A stretch of DNA of 64,000 bases from Dermanyssus gallinae (taxonomy: Eukaryota > Arthropoda > Arachnida > Mesostigmata > Dermanyssidae), in assembly GCA_003439945.1 (NCBI GenBank), contig QVRM01004822.1, positions 38,823-102,822 of the forward strand. Direction: 5' to 3'. Made by a program: the position numbers and the translations under genes. Within the stretch, counting starts at the first letter, position 1, and every line of letters begins with the position of its first letter. The notes beneath the pieces were generated by a model. It ran no database searches and was not told the DNA's origin. It saw nothing but the letters and a program-made list of their open reading frames with translations. Below are positions 21,440 through 31,264 of this stretch, piece after piece.

Positions 21440-22226
21440 AGTTTACTTACACAGGATTGTAATATAAATTGATAAATAAGAATGGCTCAAAGTTAAAAAC
21501 AAATTCAAAAGCAGCAGCTCGTTCTTGGGATCCATACGCTGGAAGTGTTCTCGCAGGACTGCGCCTAATAAGAAGCCAGCGGAGGTTGCATCCAACGTCA
21601 CGCGACACATCTGAAAAACGAATACCTTTCTGATTTGGGCCCTTCCATAGGGAATAATTAATAATTCCATAAGCGGAATAACCTCCTGTCCTTAGGCACG
21701 ACCGAAATGTTAACAGTAACTTCCTTATATCGGGCTTGAGATAAGGGCCAACTAGAAGATGGCGATTGAGCATTCCCCTGGTGCAGCGCTACTGTAATCA
21801 AATACAATTCTAGACCTCTCGTAGGGGCCGACGCAATGACGAAGCATATCGTACGTTCCGTCGTGGTCAGGTGGTCCCTTAGCCTTGAAGTTGTGAACTT
21901 TTTCGGCATATCCGTTGCGAGGAAAGGCTAGAAGCTCGTCGTTGTATTTTTATTACTTATCAGAGTCACTCCTCAGCATAGTAAGTGTAGTTTCAAGTCG
22001 TCGCAACGCAGTTTTCTTGTTATTGGCTAGGTTCGCGATGCTATCTTTCTTCGAAACAGTTGCCGTATAGCGGCCGTCCTGATACTGGATTATTGCTTCG
22101 AACAACCTTCGCGCGGTCTCTTCTGTCTTAGGTGAGCGGGTCTCTGTAGATGCCTCTATTCCAAGCTTATCAGGCGACCACAGTTTCTCGATGTCGCCAA
22201 CAGATGCCGCCAGAATGGTAGAACAG
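21440..22226 (-). pseudogene. BEL/Pao pol relic, upstream part
   Basis: Coding order on the minus strand: DIEKLWSPDKLGIEA (FWxxExIGI-type linker before RT) near 22190, FEAIIQYQDGRYTATVSKKD near 22080-22110, and RRLETTLTMLRSDSDK near 21955-22000. RIVFDYSSAAPGECS and LLVGPYLKPDIRKLLLTFRS follow near 21730-21830, then VTLDATSAGFLLG near 21570-21600. This is the standard BEL/Pao order. It stops about 21480, and the next expected pol segment is found at 18960, beyond the inserted chimeric element. Confidence 0.75.
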
Positions 22227-22232
22227 CAGTGC

Positions 22233-22262
22233 AACGGATTGCCACTAAGCCATCTTGCTCGG
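22233..22262 (-). repeat. 30-bp SINE2 5'-end fragment
   Basis: CCGAGCAAGATGGCTTAGTGG matches the start of SINE2 at 13052. It sits exactly between the BEL/Pao relic and the Tc1-like relic, so it is either a truncated SINE or filler captured during a rearrangement. Confidence 0.6.
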
Positions 22263-22960
22263 TATATTGCCGACCATTTGCATAAATCTGCCTCACCAAA
22301 TGTCCACAAAAATTTTCGATGATTTCGGGATTCAACTCTGGACTCAATGCCGGCCAGTCAAAAAGTGGCACTCCTTGTTCTTCTAACTGGGAACCCCCAA
22401 TATTTAACAGAACCACCACCGGCCACACGGTTCGATAACTATTTAGGTTCCTTCCATAAGTCATGCCAATAGTACTGACAGCCGTCAGGGCCATCGAGGT
22501 TAAATTTCTTTTCACCCGAGAAGACGCTGTTTTTCCACTCGTTATATTAAGTTTGGTATCTGTGCGAAAATTCACGCTGCGGTTGCAGTCGCGGCATAAG
22601 CTTCCTTTTGCGTATCGTACGTTTTTCTCAGAACTTAACAATCGGTACACTGTGGATCGGTGCACTGGCACTCCTAAAGTGGCCTAGATCCTGAAAGAAG
22701 ACATGTAGTCATGAGTAGCCAACTGTATGATCCTACGCCGATCTCGAATAGTCAAAACTGGCTTACGCCCACTGTTAGATCTGCACCGTTGGTACACTCC
22801 AGGGTGTAAGAACCTGCTAATGGTACTCTTACGCCGTCCTAATCTGGTTACTATAGCAGTTACTGTATGACCGAGCTCAGCATATGCATCAATTCTTGTA
22901 TTTTCGTTATCCGAGAGATCCTTTGTACGACTCGTGGTTTACACATAAGCTTCGTCGTTA
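22263..22960 (-). pseudogene. Tc1-like transposase relic
   Basis: Coding order on the minus strand: a helix-turn-helix part KDLSDNENTRIDAYAELGH and TAIVTRLGRRKSTISRFLHP near 22800-22910, and SGRKPVLTIRDRRRIIQLA near 22730. VHRSTVYRLLSSEK follows near 22640. The C-terminal catalytic end reads LFDWPALSPELNP then IENFCGHLVRQIYANG near 22265-22370; this is the Tc1 WPxxSPDLNPIENxWG signature, with two extra residues. A stop near 22687 and lost central DDE strands show it is inactive. The 3' end is cut at the SINE2 fragment. Confidence 0.8.
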
Positions 22961-23074
22961 GTTCGGAACAACGACTGAGCTGTAGAATATTCTGCAGCTA
23001 TAGAACGATTGATTTAGCTACCTGAAATTTTATCCCCGGCTAGAAAGCTAGTCAATTAATAGAATAAATTTTAC

Positions 23075-23570
23075 ACCCCGGCAAACGGTGGCCAAAACCT
23101 CTTCAGACAAGCTTTGCTTCTTTACCCTAGTGAGGGGCCTTTCGCTGCGTGCGGTCCACTCACTGGTGACCTTTTCCCGTTCTGAACTTAAGTCCTAGAT
23201 GGATTTGGGTTTCGTCGGCGGTTACGAATCGGCAACAAAAAACGTCTCAAAGCTCTCTGAAAATTGTTCTCCAAAATGGATCTGCTCTTCAGTTTTTGCC
23301 TAATTGTTAGCCCATGCTATAGCCACTTTGCTCATCTTTTTTTTGGTATAAAAACCATAGCAATATTTTATGTACTGCTTCATAGTTGAACCCAATCTTA
23401 TCCAATATTTCGTGCAGGTTCAACCGGCGGTTAGTCATCACGAGCGTAGACTGGTAGCACAGTTGTTTTATCCGAAGCTGCTTTTGGTCGTCCAGAACGT
23501 GGTGCAGCCCCGGTGTCCATACTACCTTATTTAAATAGGGCAATCAATTTGTTAACTGTTCGCCGATGCA
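23075..23570 (-). pseudogene. mariner-like transposase relic, unit D
   Basis: Same relic as in units B, C, E and F. The left part carries the GGTGGCCAAAACCTCTTCAG landmark. The right part gives the N-terminal transposase segment LDDQKQLRIKQLCYQSTLVM then TNRRLNLHEI and a VHKILLWF helix. A poly-T near 23338 and frame changes break it. Its left end is replaced by the Tc1/retroelement nest, so the array unit was interrupted here. Confidence 0.6.
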
Positions 23571-24078
23571 TTCAGTCAACCAGCTTCATTTAATTTGACT
23601 TTAATTTGCATTGCAGTTAAATCTTCGGTACGGCTCCACTGTTACTCGAGGGAGTGACATGTACCAATAAGCTGTACTTCTCGTCAGCAATGAACCTGAA
23701 CCATTGTCGCTGTCTTCCTTCAGTCGATGCTACGACAGCTTTCTCTTACTGGACCTATTTGGGCAGTGGTGACTTTGGCGGCTAACGTTCGGTTCAAGCT
23801 GAACGGTGGTGTTGCCCTGCGTACGATCAAATCCTGCTTCTCAGGTAGAATTCTTCTTTCTCTCCCTTCCTGATTGTTGAATTATCGTCAGCGTGTATAA
23901 AGTGCCGTCTCCTATGATCACGTAGTGTGCCCGTCTGTGCACTGAGCCCGCGCGAACGACGACCATGATTTAATACGAGCTGTACGTAGCTTTGCCTCTC
24001 CGTGGCGCAATTCTGTGACCGTCTGCTGGGAAAACAACACTACTTGTGCATGATGCCGCTTTGTAACCTAATCAAAAG

Positions 24079-24261
24079 TCGAGCCCGGTGGCGTGGTGGC
24101 TTAAGTCTGCACCTCGCAACCGGAGGAGACACATAGGTGCGCGGGTTCGAGCCCCACCACTGCACATTTATATTCATGGGGGTCCGTCTATGAAGCAATG
24201 TGAAAAACAGTTCCGTGGACGTTAAATCTTGGCTGAGGGTCAGCCCCCCGAAAACTCTACT
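24079..24261 (+). mobile_element. SINE1 copy 3
   Basis: Full-length copy with TGGCGTGGTGG and GGGTTCGAGCCCC. Perfect 14-bp target duplication AACCTAATCAAAAG at 24065-24078 and 24262-24275. The copy at 27049-27220 sits at the same site in unit E; unit C has the empty site near 11780. Confidence 0.92.
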
Positions 24262-24299
24262 AACCTAATCAAAAGCTAGAGGCTGTCGAGAGACAGCCA

Positions 24300-24720
24300 C
24301 ACATAATCGCGGCAAGTTCTGGTCAAACATCAGAGACCACTTCGCACAATCGTCGAATGGTTGATTGATACAGGCTTTGCTTTTACTACTATGAATGCAT
24401 ACCTTGCGCTACGCTGATCCCTCTCTACCTGCGAAACAGACGAAGCAGCAGAGGTCGCTTTCGGCATAATGTCGGTGTCGGCGTCGATGAAGGTCAGACA
24501 CGACGGTCATTCACACATTCATGCATACACACACACACACACATACACACACACACACACAGACACACTCACAGAGAGACAGACTTTACATCGCACACAG
24601 ACACACATGCAGACACGCCGCCTAGAGTGCATGCAAGAGACCATCGTTCGACCGACCGGAGAGAAGATGAACACGAGCACTCTGCTCTCATTGTGCCGAG
24701 TACACTAGACAGAGTCTGTC
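24300..24720. repeat. Dispersed array block X with (CA)n, unit D
   Basis: Homologue of blocks at 3740, 11835 and 27245. It includes an interrupted (CA)n at about 24525-24560 and the GAGAGACAGACTTTACATCGC segment. Open frames here are simple-repeat artefacts. Confidence 0.75.
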
Positions 24721-24894
24721 TAATTTGAAGACGACGACGTATTGAATGAGACACAGAGAAAAGTAGATGATTGGAGAGGCGAATCATCGAGCAGTCAAGT
24801 AGCAACCTAAGTAGCCTTCTAGTTGGTGCTATGGTGGGGCATCCGGTCGCCAGGCACCAGACACCAAGGTTTAAGGTGACTTAAGGCTAACTAA

Positions 24895-25041
24895 GCGCCT
24901 CGCAACCGGGGAAGACACATAGCAGGTGCGCGTGTTCCGAGCCCCACCGTTGCTTCGATCTGTATCTATGGGGGTCCGTTTATGAAGCAATGTGAAAAAC
25001 AGTTCCGTGGACGTTAAATCTGGGCTAAGAGTCAGCCCGCT
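24895..25041 (+). mobile_element. SINE1 copy 4, 5'-truncated
   Basis: Begins at GCGCCTCGCAACCGGGG, inside the tRNA head. It carries a B-box-like GTTCCGAGCCCC and a subfamily-specific TTGCTTCGAT(C/T)TGTATCTATG. The same subfamily copy is full-length in unit E (28153-28335). Confidence 0.8.
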
Positions 25042-25333
25042 TTTCTCTCTTTCTCTTAATTAAATTATTTAGGCTATAGTGACTACGACGACTAACGCTT
25101 GCTCGAAAAGAACTGAGAGGCGTTGTCCTGTCTCGGATTGAATACTCCTGCTGTTCAGGTGGAGTTCTTCCGTCTTCATGATTTAATACGACGTGTTGGC
25201 AGGATTTGCCTAACTGGTGTTTGTGAGCACGTGGCGCGTGATATGGGTACGTGCAACAATAAGGAAACGTTTTAGGCGATTAGAAACTATTCTGGCTGGG
25301 TCCGTGCAGCACGTTTATTAAAACTCAATTGAT

Positions 25334-25510
25334 TTAAGTAATGCCAGCCATTATCTCCCGCGTTCGAGCACCGTTGTTTCGAGTATCAATTTCTATCGCG
25401 ACTAATGCGGCTCTGTCAAGCAACTTTGGCAGGAAGTAAATTGTAAGTCCTGCAGCCAGCACTAACAGGCCGATTCGAAGACAATCGTCCCAATACAGGT
25501 TGTAATCCAT
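25334..25510 (-). CDS. Array gene D: small single-pass membrane protein
   Basis: ATG at 25508-25510, stop at 25334-25336, 58 residues. MDYNLYWDDCLRIG leads into the hydrophobic LLVLAAGLTIYFLP, then KLLDRAALVAIE and a polar tail IDTRNNGARTREIMAGIT. It is nearly identical to gene E. Asp replaces the Gln of the usual HWxQ motif. The sense-strand AATAAA is at 25314-25319, 15 bp past the stop, followed by CGTGCTGCACGGACCCAGCC. Upstream are AATAACGAACTTGCAAGAAC and a (TA)n tract at 25588-25617. The frame is intact and shows no sign of decay. Confidence 0.6.
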   Translation of the reverse strand: MDYNLYWDDCLRIGLLVLAAGLTIYFLPKLLDRAALVAIEIDTRNNGARTREIMAGIT

Positions 25511-25587
25511 GTGTAGCCGTAAAATTACTCGTGAGATTTGCGTACAGTGTTCTTGCAAGTTCGTTATTTTTAGAGTTGAGTGGTAAA

Positions 25588-25620
<33 letters not shown>

Positions 25621-25629
25621 CAGGCAGAT

Positions 25630-26430
25630 CAAAAAGTTTGTTGCATAGAATACAAGGAATAGACGGTCAAATATCACGTACTATTTATTTTTCAGTAGTC
25701 TCCCCATGGCTCAACGCATCTAGTCCAACGATCCTCCGAATATTTAGACTCAAATTACTACTCCGCGGCGCATAGCACACCATTGTTTCATCTGATGTAT
25801 TTTTCCGGAGAAATAATTATTGAGGTTTCCAAACAGACTATACTCTCAGCTGATTCAGGAGTGTTGCGTAATGCTTCTCGCTTGTCGCTCTTTCTGTAAA
25901 AAAGCTAGCCAATTATCAGTATGAATAATTTTGCACCCCGGAGAACGGTGACTAAAACCTCTCCAGTCGAGCTTTGTTTCTTCACTCTGATGAGGGGCCT
26001 CTTGCTGCGTGCGGCCCACTCACTGGTGATATCTTCCCGTTCTGAACTGAAGTCATGGATGGATTCGGGTTTCGTCGGCGGTTACAAATTGGCCAAAAAA
26101 ATCGTCGCAAAGCTCTCTGAAAATTGCTCTCCAAAATTGATGTGCTTTTCAATTTTTGCCTAATTGTTAGCCCGTGCGATAGCCGTTTTGCAATATGTTT
26201 AATGTAGAAAAACCATAGCAATATTTTAGTAAATCTCAATCTCTTTCAATATTTCGTGCAGGTTCAATCGTCGATCAGTCATCACGAGCGTAGACTTGTA
26301 GCACAGTTGCTTCATCCGAAACTGCTTTTGGTCGTCCAGAACGTGGTGGTGTAGCCTCGGTGTCTATACAACAACCGTAATTAAATAGGGCAATTCATTT
26401 GTTAACTGTTCGCAGATGCATTTAGTCAGT
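25630..26430 (-). pseudogene. mariner-like transposase relic, unit E (longest)
   Basis: The most complete of the five. Minus-strand N-terminal parts (SGRPKAVSDEATV-like; RRLNLHEI-like) lie near 26250-26340. An 85-codon open piece with GLTIRQKLKSTSILESNFQR is at 25982-26239. In the neighbouring frame, SEWTARSERP and VLATVF occupy the place of the mariner WIHHY...QW...VMATVFWD region. Stops and shifts occur at each domain boundary. No terminal inverted repeats were confirmed. Confidence 0.65.
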
Positions 26431-26481
26431 CAGTCAGCTTTATCTAATTTGACTTTTATTTTCCTTGCAGTTACACCTTCA

Positions 26482-26736
26482 GTACGAGAAAAGTTCTGCT
26501 CGTCCTGCTCTACTGTCATTCGAGGGGGGAGGGACATGTACAGATAGGCCGTACTTTCTCGTCAGCAATGAACCTAAACCATTGTCGCTGTTTTCCTGAA
26601 GTCGATGCTACAGACATTCGGCATCAGTTAGCCGCTAGACCGGCTAACCACGTGAAGACCACAATTACAGTGACCGACAACAAGCTACGACAGATCCGAT
26701 ACCTACAGCTTTTTCTTACTGGACCTATTTGGGCAG
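26482..26736 (+). other. Possible exon remnant with splice sites, unit E
   Basis: TTTTATTTTCCTTGCAG ends at about 26472-26474, a good acceptor. The interval closes at GGGCA followed by GTGAGTGATG at about 26735, a good donor. The paralogous interval in unit F (32105-32371) keeps an open frame; here small indels break it. It could be an exon of a plus-strand gene, or transposon sequence with fortuitous splice sites. Confidence 0.3.
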
Positions 26737-27048
26737 TGAGTGATGACTTTGGCGGCTAACGTTCGGTTCAAGCAGAACGGTGGTGTTGCCCCCTGCGTAA
26801 AATCAAATCCTGCTGCTCAGGTAGAATTCTTCTTCTTCTTCCCCTTCCTTCCTGATTGTTGAATTATCGTCAACTTATATAAAGTGCCGTCTCCTATGAT
26901 CACGTTGTGTGTATATCTTAACGCGCGAACGACGACCATTATTTCATATGAGCTGTACGTATCTTTGCCTCTCCGTGGCGCAATTCTGTGCCCGTCTGCT
27001 GGTTAAACAATGCGTGTGCACGATGCCGCTCTGTAACCTAATCAAAAG

Positions 27049-27220
27049 TCGAGCCCGGCGGCGTGGTGGCTTAAGTCTGTGCTTCGCAACCGGAGGAGAC
27101 ACATAGCAGGTGCGCGGGTTCGAGCCCCACCGTTGCACATTTGTATTTATGGGGGTCCGTCTATGAAGCAATGTGAAAAACAGTTCCGTGGACGTTAAAT
27201 CTTGGCCCAAAAACTTTACT
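27049..27220 (+). mobile_element. SINE1 copy 5, same site as copy 3
   Basis: Same head and body as copy 3, flanked by AACCTAATCAAAAG (27035-27048) and the diverged AACCGAATTAAAAG (27221-27234). Sharing the exact site with unit D shows the SINE was present before units D and E separated by duplication. Confidence 0.9.
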
Positions 27221-27244
27221 AACCGAATTAAAAGCTAGAGGCTG

Positions 27245-27890
27245 TCGAGAGACACACAGATTCTGGGCAAAAATGCTGCTCACCTTCAGAGTTCAATGAC
27301 GACCTTCACTGCTTGTCGCAGCTTGTTTGTTGCAGATCTGAGTTAGTCCCTTCGAGTATTTGCGTGTATTCTCCCAGCCCGGCCGGTGCAGGGCGGGCTA
27401 GCGCGACATTCAGCTAGCACTTTGGGGCATTTATGGGCATCGCCAATTCTTTGTCAAGGGGCGGAAGCAAATGGATCGTAGTCAAACAACAGAGACCACT
27501 TCGCACAATCGTCGAATGGTTGATTGATACAGGCTTTGCTTATACTACTATGAATACATACCTTGCGCTACGCTGATCCTTCTCTACCTTCGAAACAGAC
27601 GAAGCAGCAGAGGTCGCTTTCGGCATAATGTCGGTGTCGGCGTTGATGAAGGTCAGACACGACGGTCATTCACACATTCATGCATACACACACACACACA
27701 CATACACACACACATACACACACACACAGACACACTCACAGAGAGACAGACTTTACATCGCACGCAGACACACATGCAGACACGCCGCCTAGAGTGCATG
27801 CAAGAGACCATCGTTCGACCGACCGGAGAGAAGATGAACACGAGCACTCTGCTCTCATTGTGCCGAGTACACTAGACAGTCGAATTTAAA
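27245..27890. repeat. Dispersed array block X with (CA)n, unit E
   Basis: Homologous to the unit A, C and D blocks, with an interrupted (CA)n at about 27684-27732. The SINE1 copy 2 target is empty here (GGTCAGACACGACGG). No gene recognised. Confidence 0.75.
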
Positions 27891-28152
27891 GACGACACCT
27901 TGACGACGACGACAACGACGACATATTAAATGAGGCACTGAGAGGAAAGTAGATGATTGGAGAGGCGAATCATCGAGCAATCAAGTAGCAACCTTAGTAG
28001 CCTTCTAGTTGGTGCTATGGTGGGGCATCCGGTCACCAGGCACCAGACTACCAAAGTTTGAGGTGACTTAGGGCTGGCTAACTAAGGGTGGTGCATAGTG
28101 CAGTCACAGTGACCGATATACAGATAAACGACGACAGACGATACGATACGAC

Positions 28153-28335
28153 GTCGAGCCCGGTGCCGTGGTGGGTGCATTCCGCCTGCGCCTCGCAACC
28201 GGGGAAGACACATAGCAGGTGTGCGTGTTTCGAGCCCCACCGTTGCTTCGATTTGTATCTATGGGGGTCCGTTTATGAAGCAATGTGAAAAACAGTTCCG
28301 TGGACCTTAAATCTGGGCTGAGAATCAGCCCGCAA
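28153..28335 (+). mobile_element. SINE1 copy 6
   Basis: Full-length member of the TTGCTTCGATTTG subfamily: A-box-like TGCCGTGGTGG, B-box-like GTTTCGAGCCCC, ending GAATCAGCCCGC. Copy 4 in unit D is the paralogous insertion, truncated at its 5' end. The 14 bp around either side did not show a clear direct repeat by eye. Confidence 0.85.
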
Positions 28336-28643
28336 ACTTCATTTTAGACGAGCATATACGATATTTTAGACGATATATATTAATATATATTGTTCAGGTG
28401 GAGTTCTTCCGTCTTCATGATTTAACACGACGTGTTGGCAGGATTTGCCTAACTGGTGTTTGTGAGCACGTGGCGCGTGATATAGTTACGTGCAACAATA
28501 AGGAAACGTTTTAGGCGATTAGAGACTATTCTGGCTGGGTCCGTGCAGCACGTTTATTAAAACTCAATTGATTTAAGAAAAGCGATTCATCATCTGGCTA
28601 TAATGACAGTTCTAACAAAGGCTGTACAAACTTTGATCTGTAA

Positions 28644-28835
28644 TCAAGATATCGGTCGCGGCATAATTCCAGCCATTATCTCCTGCGTTCGAGCACCGTT
28701 GTTTTGAGTATCAATTTCTATCGAGACTAATGCGGCTCTGTCAAGCAACTTTGGCAGGAAGTAAATTGTAAGTCCTGCAGCCAGCACTAACAGGCCGATT
28801 CGGAGACAATCGTTCCAAAACAGGTCGTAATCCAT
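28644..28835 (-). CDS. Array gene E: small single-pass membrane protein
   Basis: ATG at 28833-28835, stop at 28644-28646, 63 residues. It matches gene D almost throughout (LLVLAAGLTIYFLP, KLLDRAALVSIE, NNGARTQEIMAGI) but has five extra C-terminal residues (MPRPIS after AGI). The sense-strand AATAAA is at 28553-28558, 85 bp past the stop; gene D differs here by a deletion that brings AATAAA close to its stop. Upstream are AATAACGAACTTGCAAGAAC and a (TA)n tract that also received the R2/R4-like insertion. The frame is intact. Confidence 0.6.
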   Translation of the reverse strand: MDYDLFWNDCLRIGLLVLAAGLTIYFLPKLLDRAALVSIEIDTQNNGARTQEIMAGIMPRPIS

Positions 28836-28942
28836 GTGTAGCCGTAAAATTACTCCTGAGATTTGCGTACAGTGTTCTTGCAAGTTCGTTATTTTTACAG
28901 TTGAGTGGTAAATATATATATTTATATATATATATATAGAAA

Positions 28943-29283
28943 ATATTGTGATGATTTATTAATCATTTACAATACGTTTGCACACTCGGCAGTGCTCGCC
29001 TTAATAAAAATGGTAATAAAAAGGTGTCACGTGAAGTTAAGAATCAGTTGTCCGTGTCCTTGCTTGATGGTAGCCCCCGCTCTTATGGATCCGGTGCGAG
29101 CGATATATCCTCAAGGTTCCTTGCAAAGTTAAAACGGTGAGATCCATAAGATTCCTCTTCGTGACGCCGAGCCCCAAGAGCGTCCTCGCAGATTCGGAGT
29201 CCCACACACCACTCATAGAGATAGTGATGGATCCGAATCTGCGAGGTTTTTGCGGGTAGGGGAGCGCTGCTCTTAGGAACTCG

Positions 29284-29285
<2 letters not shown>
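28943..29285 (-). mobile_element. 343-bp 3' end of the R2/R4-like element, inverted copy
   Basis: This is the reverse complement of 30913-31255 with about ten or fewer mismatches by eye. It encodes the C-terminal residues of the restriction-like-endonuclease protein (from VEFLRAALPYPQKPRRF to TRTTDS) and the 3' tail with AATAAA. Its truncated 5' end abuts a (TA)n tract at 29287-29332. Confidence 0.92.

Positions 29286-29286
<1 letters not shown>

Positions 29287-29332
<46 letters not shown>
29287..29332. repeat. (TA)n tract between the head-to-head element copies
   Basis: About 45 bp of pure AT dinucleotides directly at the truncated 5' end of the inverted 343-bp copy. A second (TA)n tract lies at 28913-28938 beside its 3' end. 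Confidence 0.9.
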
Positions 29333-29334
<2 letters not shown>

Positions 29335-29532
29335 TGACCGAACTGTGACATCCAACACCGTCAAACAGTTCCATTTTGCATTTAAAAGATGCAAAATTGT
29401 TATAATTCGCCGCGTCACTGTGTTAGATAGGTTAGCAGTGCGTTCACCATTGCAAAGGCCTGTCTGAAGTGCATTTTAGCGTTTTTAAGTGGAAGTGATT
29501 GTGCCGGTTTTTAGATTTAGGTAAGGTGAGTC

Positions 29533-29605
29533 TACCTATATAGTTGTTTTAGTGAAATATAGCGGCCCTAATTATATTTCACTAATTTTAACTTCTATAT
29601 AGGTA
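29533..29605. repeat. 73-bp imperfect palindrome
   Basis: TACCTATATAG (29533-29543) pairs with CTATATAGGTA (29595-29605), and TTAGTGAAATATA (29549-29561) pairs with TATATTTCACTAA (29573-29585), around a GCGGCCCTAAT loop. It could be a tiny MITE or an RNA hairpin. It lies in AT-rich sequence (29333-29880) that has no recognisable coding content. Confidence 0.75.
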
Positions 29606-29880
29606 AAGTGTATACACTGGCTACAAAACCCAGACAGTGCATACATATAGTAGTGTATCGATACGCTTTGTTTTGAACTCTAAAATCGAACACTGCGTAG
29701 AGAATACAATAAGCAACGATATATTGGGCAGCCATATCTTGTTTTTAAACCACTATATATTTTAATTGACATACCTACTATATATTTGTAATAGATGCTT
29801 CAATTCCACTAAATCGAAGAGACAGCAATTAATCTGTCTGATCCACTCTCCAACGGCTCCTTAATATTGCGGACCCACTT

Positions 29881-31161
29881 TTAAAATCCCGAGGTCTTGA
29901 AATTAATACTAATAAAAGCTTTACTATCTCCCACCTATTTATTAGGAAGGAAGGTAAAGGTTTTATCAATACCGTATCAGAATTTAACGTTGGAGATCGG
30001 CAATTGCCAGCTAAAGGTATGAGCGATCGATGGAGATATCTTGGAGTCGACTTTGACAGCAATGGCAGAGTTGACTCCACCAAGGATATACTCCTTAACT
30101 TACTCAAGAGACTCACGATAGCTCCCCTTAAACCCCACCAAAGACTCATATTTTTGAAAGACGTTCTCATTCCCCGTCTCCTATATAAACTGGTCTCCGG
30201 TCCCAGGCCATCTTACGCACTCCTTAGTGACCTAGATAAAGAGACCAGAAAGGTTGTTAAGTCGAAATGGCTTAAGCTCGAAAACTCGGTGCCGAACGCC
30301 TACCTGTACACGCACACAGCACACGGCGGTCTAGACATCCCCTGCCTCCAAACATTCATTCCCAGAATCCGCCTCTCCCGCCTGACAGCACTACAACACT
30401 CCACGCACCTTGGGGTCCAATGGTCTCAACAACTACACAACACGTTCGATGGGGCACATTTTAAAAAAGCACACGAAACGCCCTTTGTACATTACTGGAT
30501 TAAGGGTATGCCCTACCTATCTGGTAAGGAGTATTTAAACCTACTAAAGCTCAGGATCAACGCACTACCAACGCGTGCCAGATTGGCCAGGGGACGCCCG
30601 GACTACAACAAACGTTGTAGGCACGGGTGTCATGCGCCTGAGACGTTGGCTCATGTCGCTCAGATGTGCGATATAACACACAAACAAACCATAAAGAGAC
30701 ATGACGACGTCTGTGATCGCGTGGCGCGTCTTCTCCGCGAAAGGGGTCATGAGGTGGTTCGTGAGCGAGTATTCCGTCGACCGGGCGCACCGGGTCTAAA
30801 GCCCGACCTCGTAATAACAACACCTACCGAGGTCTGGGTTTTAGATGCCGAGGTTTGCGGCCCGAACCGGGACCTGGCAAAAGCACGGCAAGACAAGATC
30901 GCCAAATATGACGTCGAGTTCCTAAGAGCGGCGCTCCCCTATCCGCAAAAACCTCGCAGATTCGGATCCATCACTATCTCTATGAGTGGTGTATGGGACT
31001 CCGAATCTGCGAGGACGCTCTTGGGGCTCGGCGTCACGAAGAGGAATCTTATGGATCTCACCGTTTTAACTTTGCAAGGAACCTTGAGGATATATCGCTC
31101 GCACCGGGTCCATAAGAGCGGGGGCTACCATCAAGCAAGGACACGGACAACTGACTCTTAA
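29881..31161 (+). pseudogene. R2/R4-like retrotransposon: RT end and restriction-like endonuclease
   Basis: An open frame runs through RGLEINTNKSFTISHL (after the RT catalytic site), RWRYLGVDFDSNGRV and RLLYKLVSGPRPS. LKLRINALPTRARLARGRPD then leads to the nuclease: CCHC motif CRHGC...ETLAHVAQMC at 30615-30668, RHDDV, KPDLVITT at about 30799, and the second Asp in WVLDAEVCG. The frame is intact for over 380 codons (30004-31161 and upstream to about 29881), so it is fairly young. The palm with the catalytic Asp pair is missing or frameshifted upstream. AATAAA is at 31238-31243. Elements with this nuclease are usually site-specific; this one lies beside (TA)n. Confidence 0.8.
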
Positions 31162-31255
31162 CTTCACGTGACACCTTTTTACCACCATTTTTATTAAAGC
31201 GAGCACTGCCGAGTGTGCAAACGTATTGTAAATGATTAATAAATCATCACAATAT
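30913..31255 (+). repeat. Right arm of the 343-bp inverted repeat
   Basis: The element's 3' end in the sense orientation: the last coding residues, stop at 31159-31161, then 3' untranslated sequence with a TTTTTATTAAAGCG motif and a TGATTAATAAATCA palindrome containing AATAAA. Both arms are the same length, so the inverted copy ends at the same 3' base. Confidence 0.9.
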
Positions 31256-31264
31256 GTTCTATGC

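Noticed and set aside
24469..24708. His/Thr-rich open frame over the CA repeat (also 27680-27889)
   Set aside because: Created by (CA)n and repeated with block X; the same DNA in units A and C does not keep the frame.
28943..31255. Inverted repeat as terminal repeats of a DNA transposon
   Set aside because: The arms encode the C-terminus and 3' tail of an R2/R4-like retroelement, with both AATAAA ends outward, so they are two copies of a retroelement 3' end and not transposon termini.
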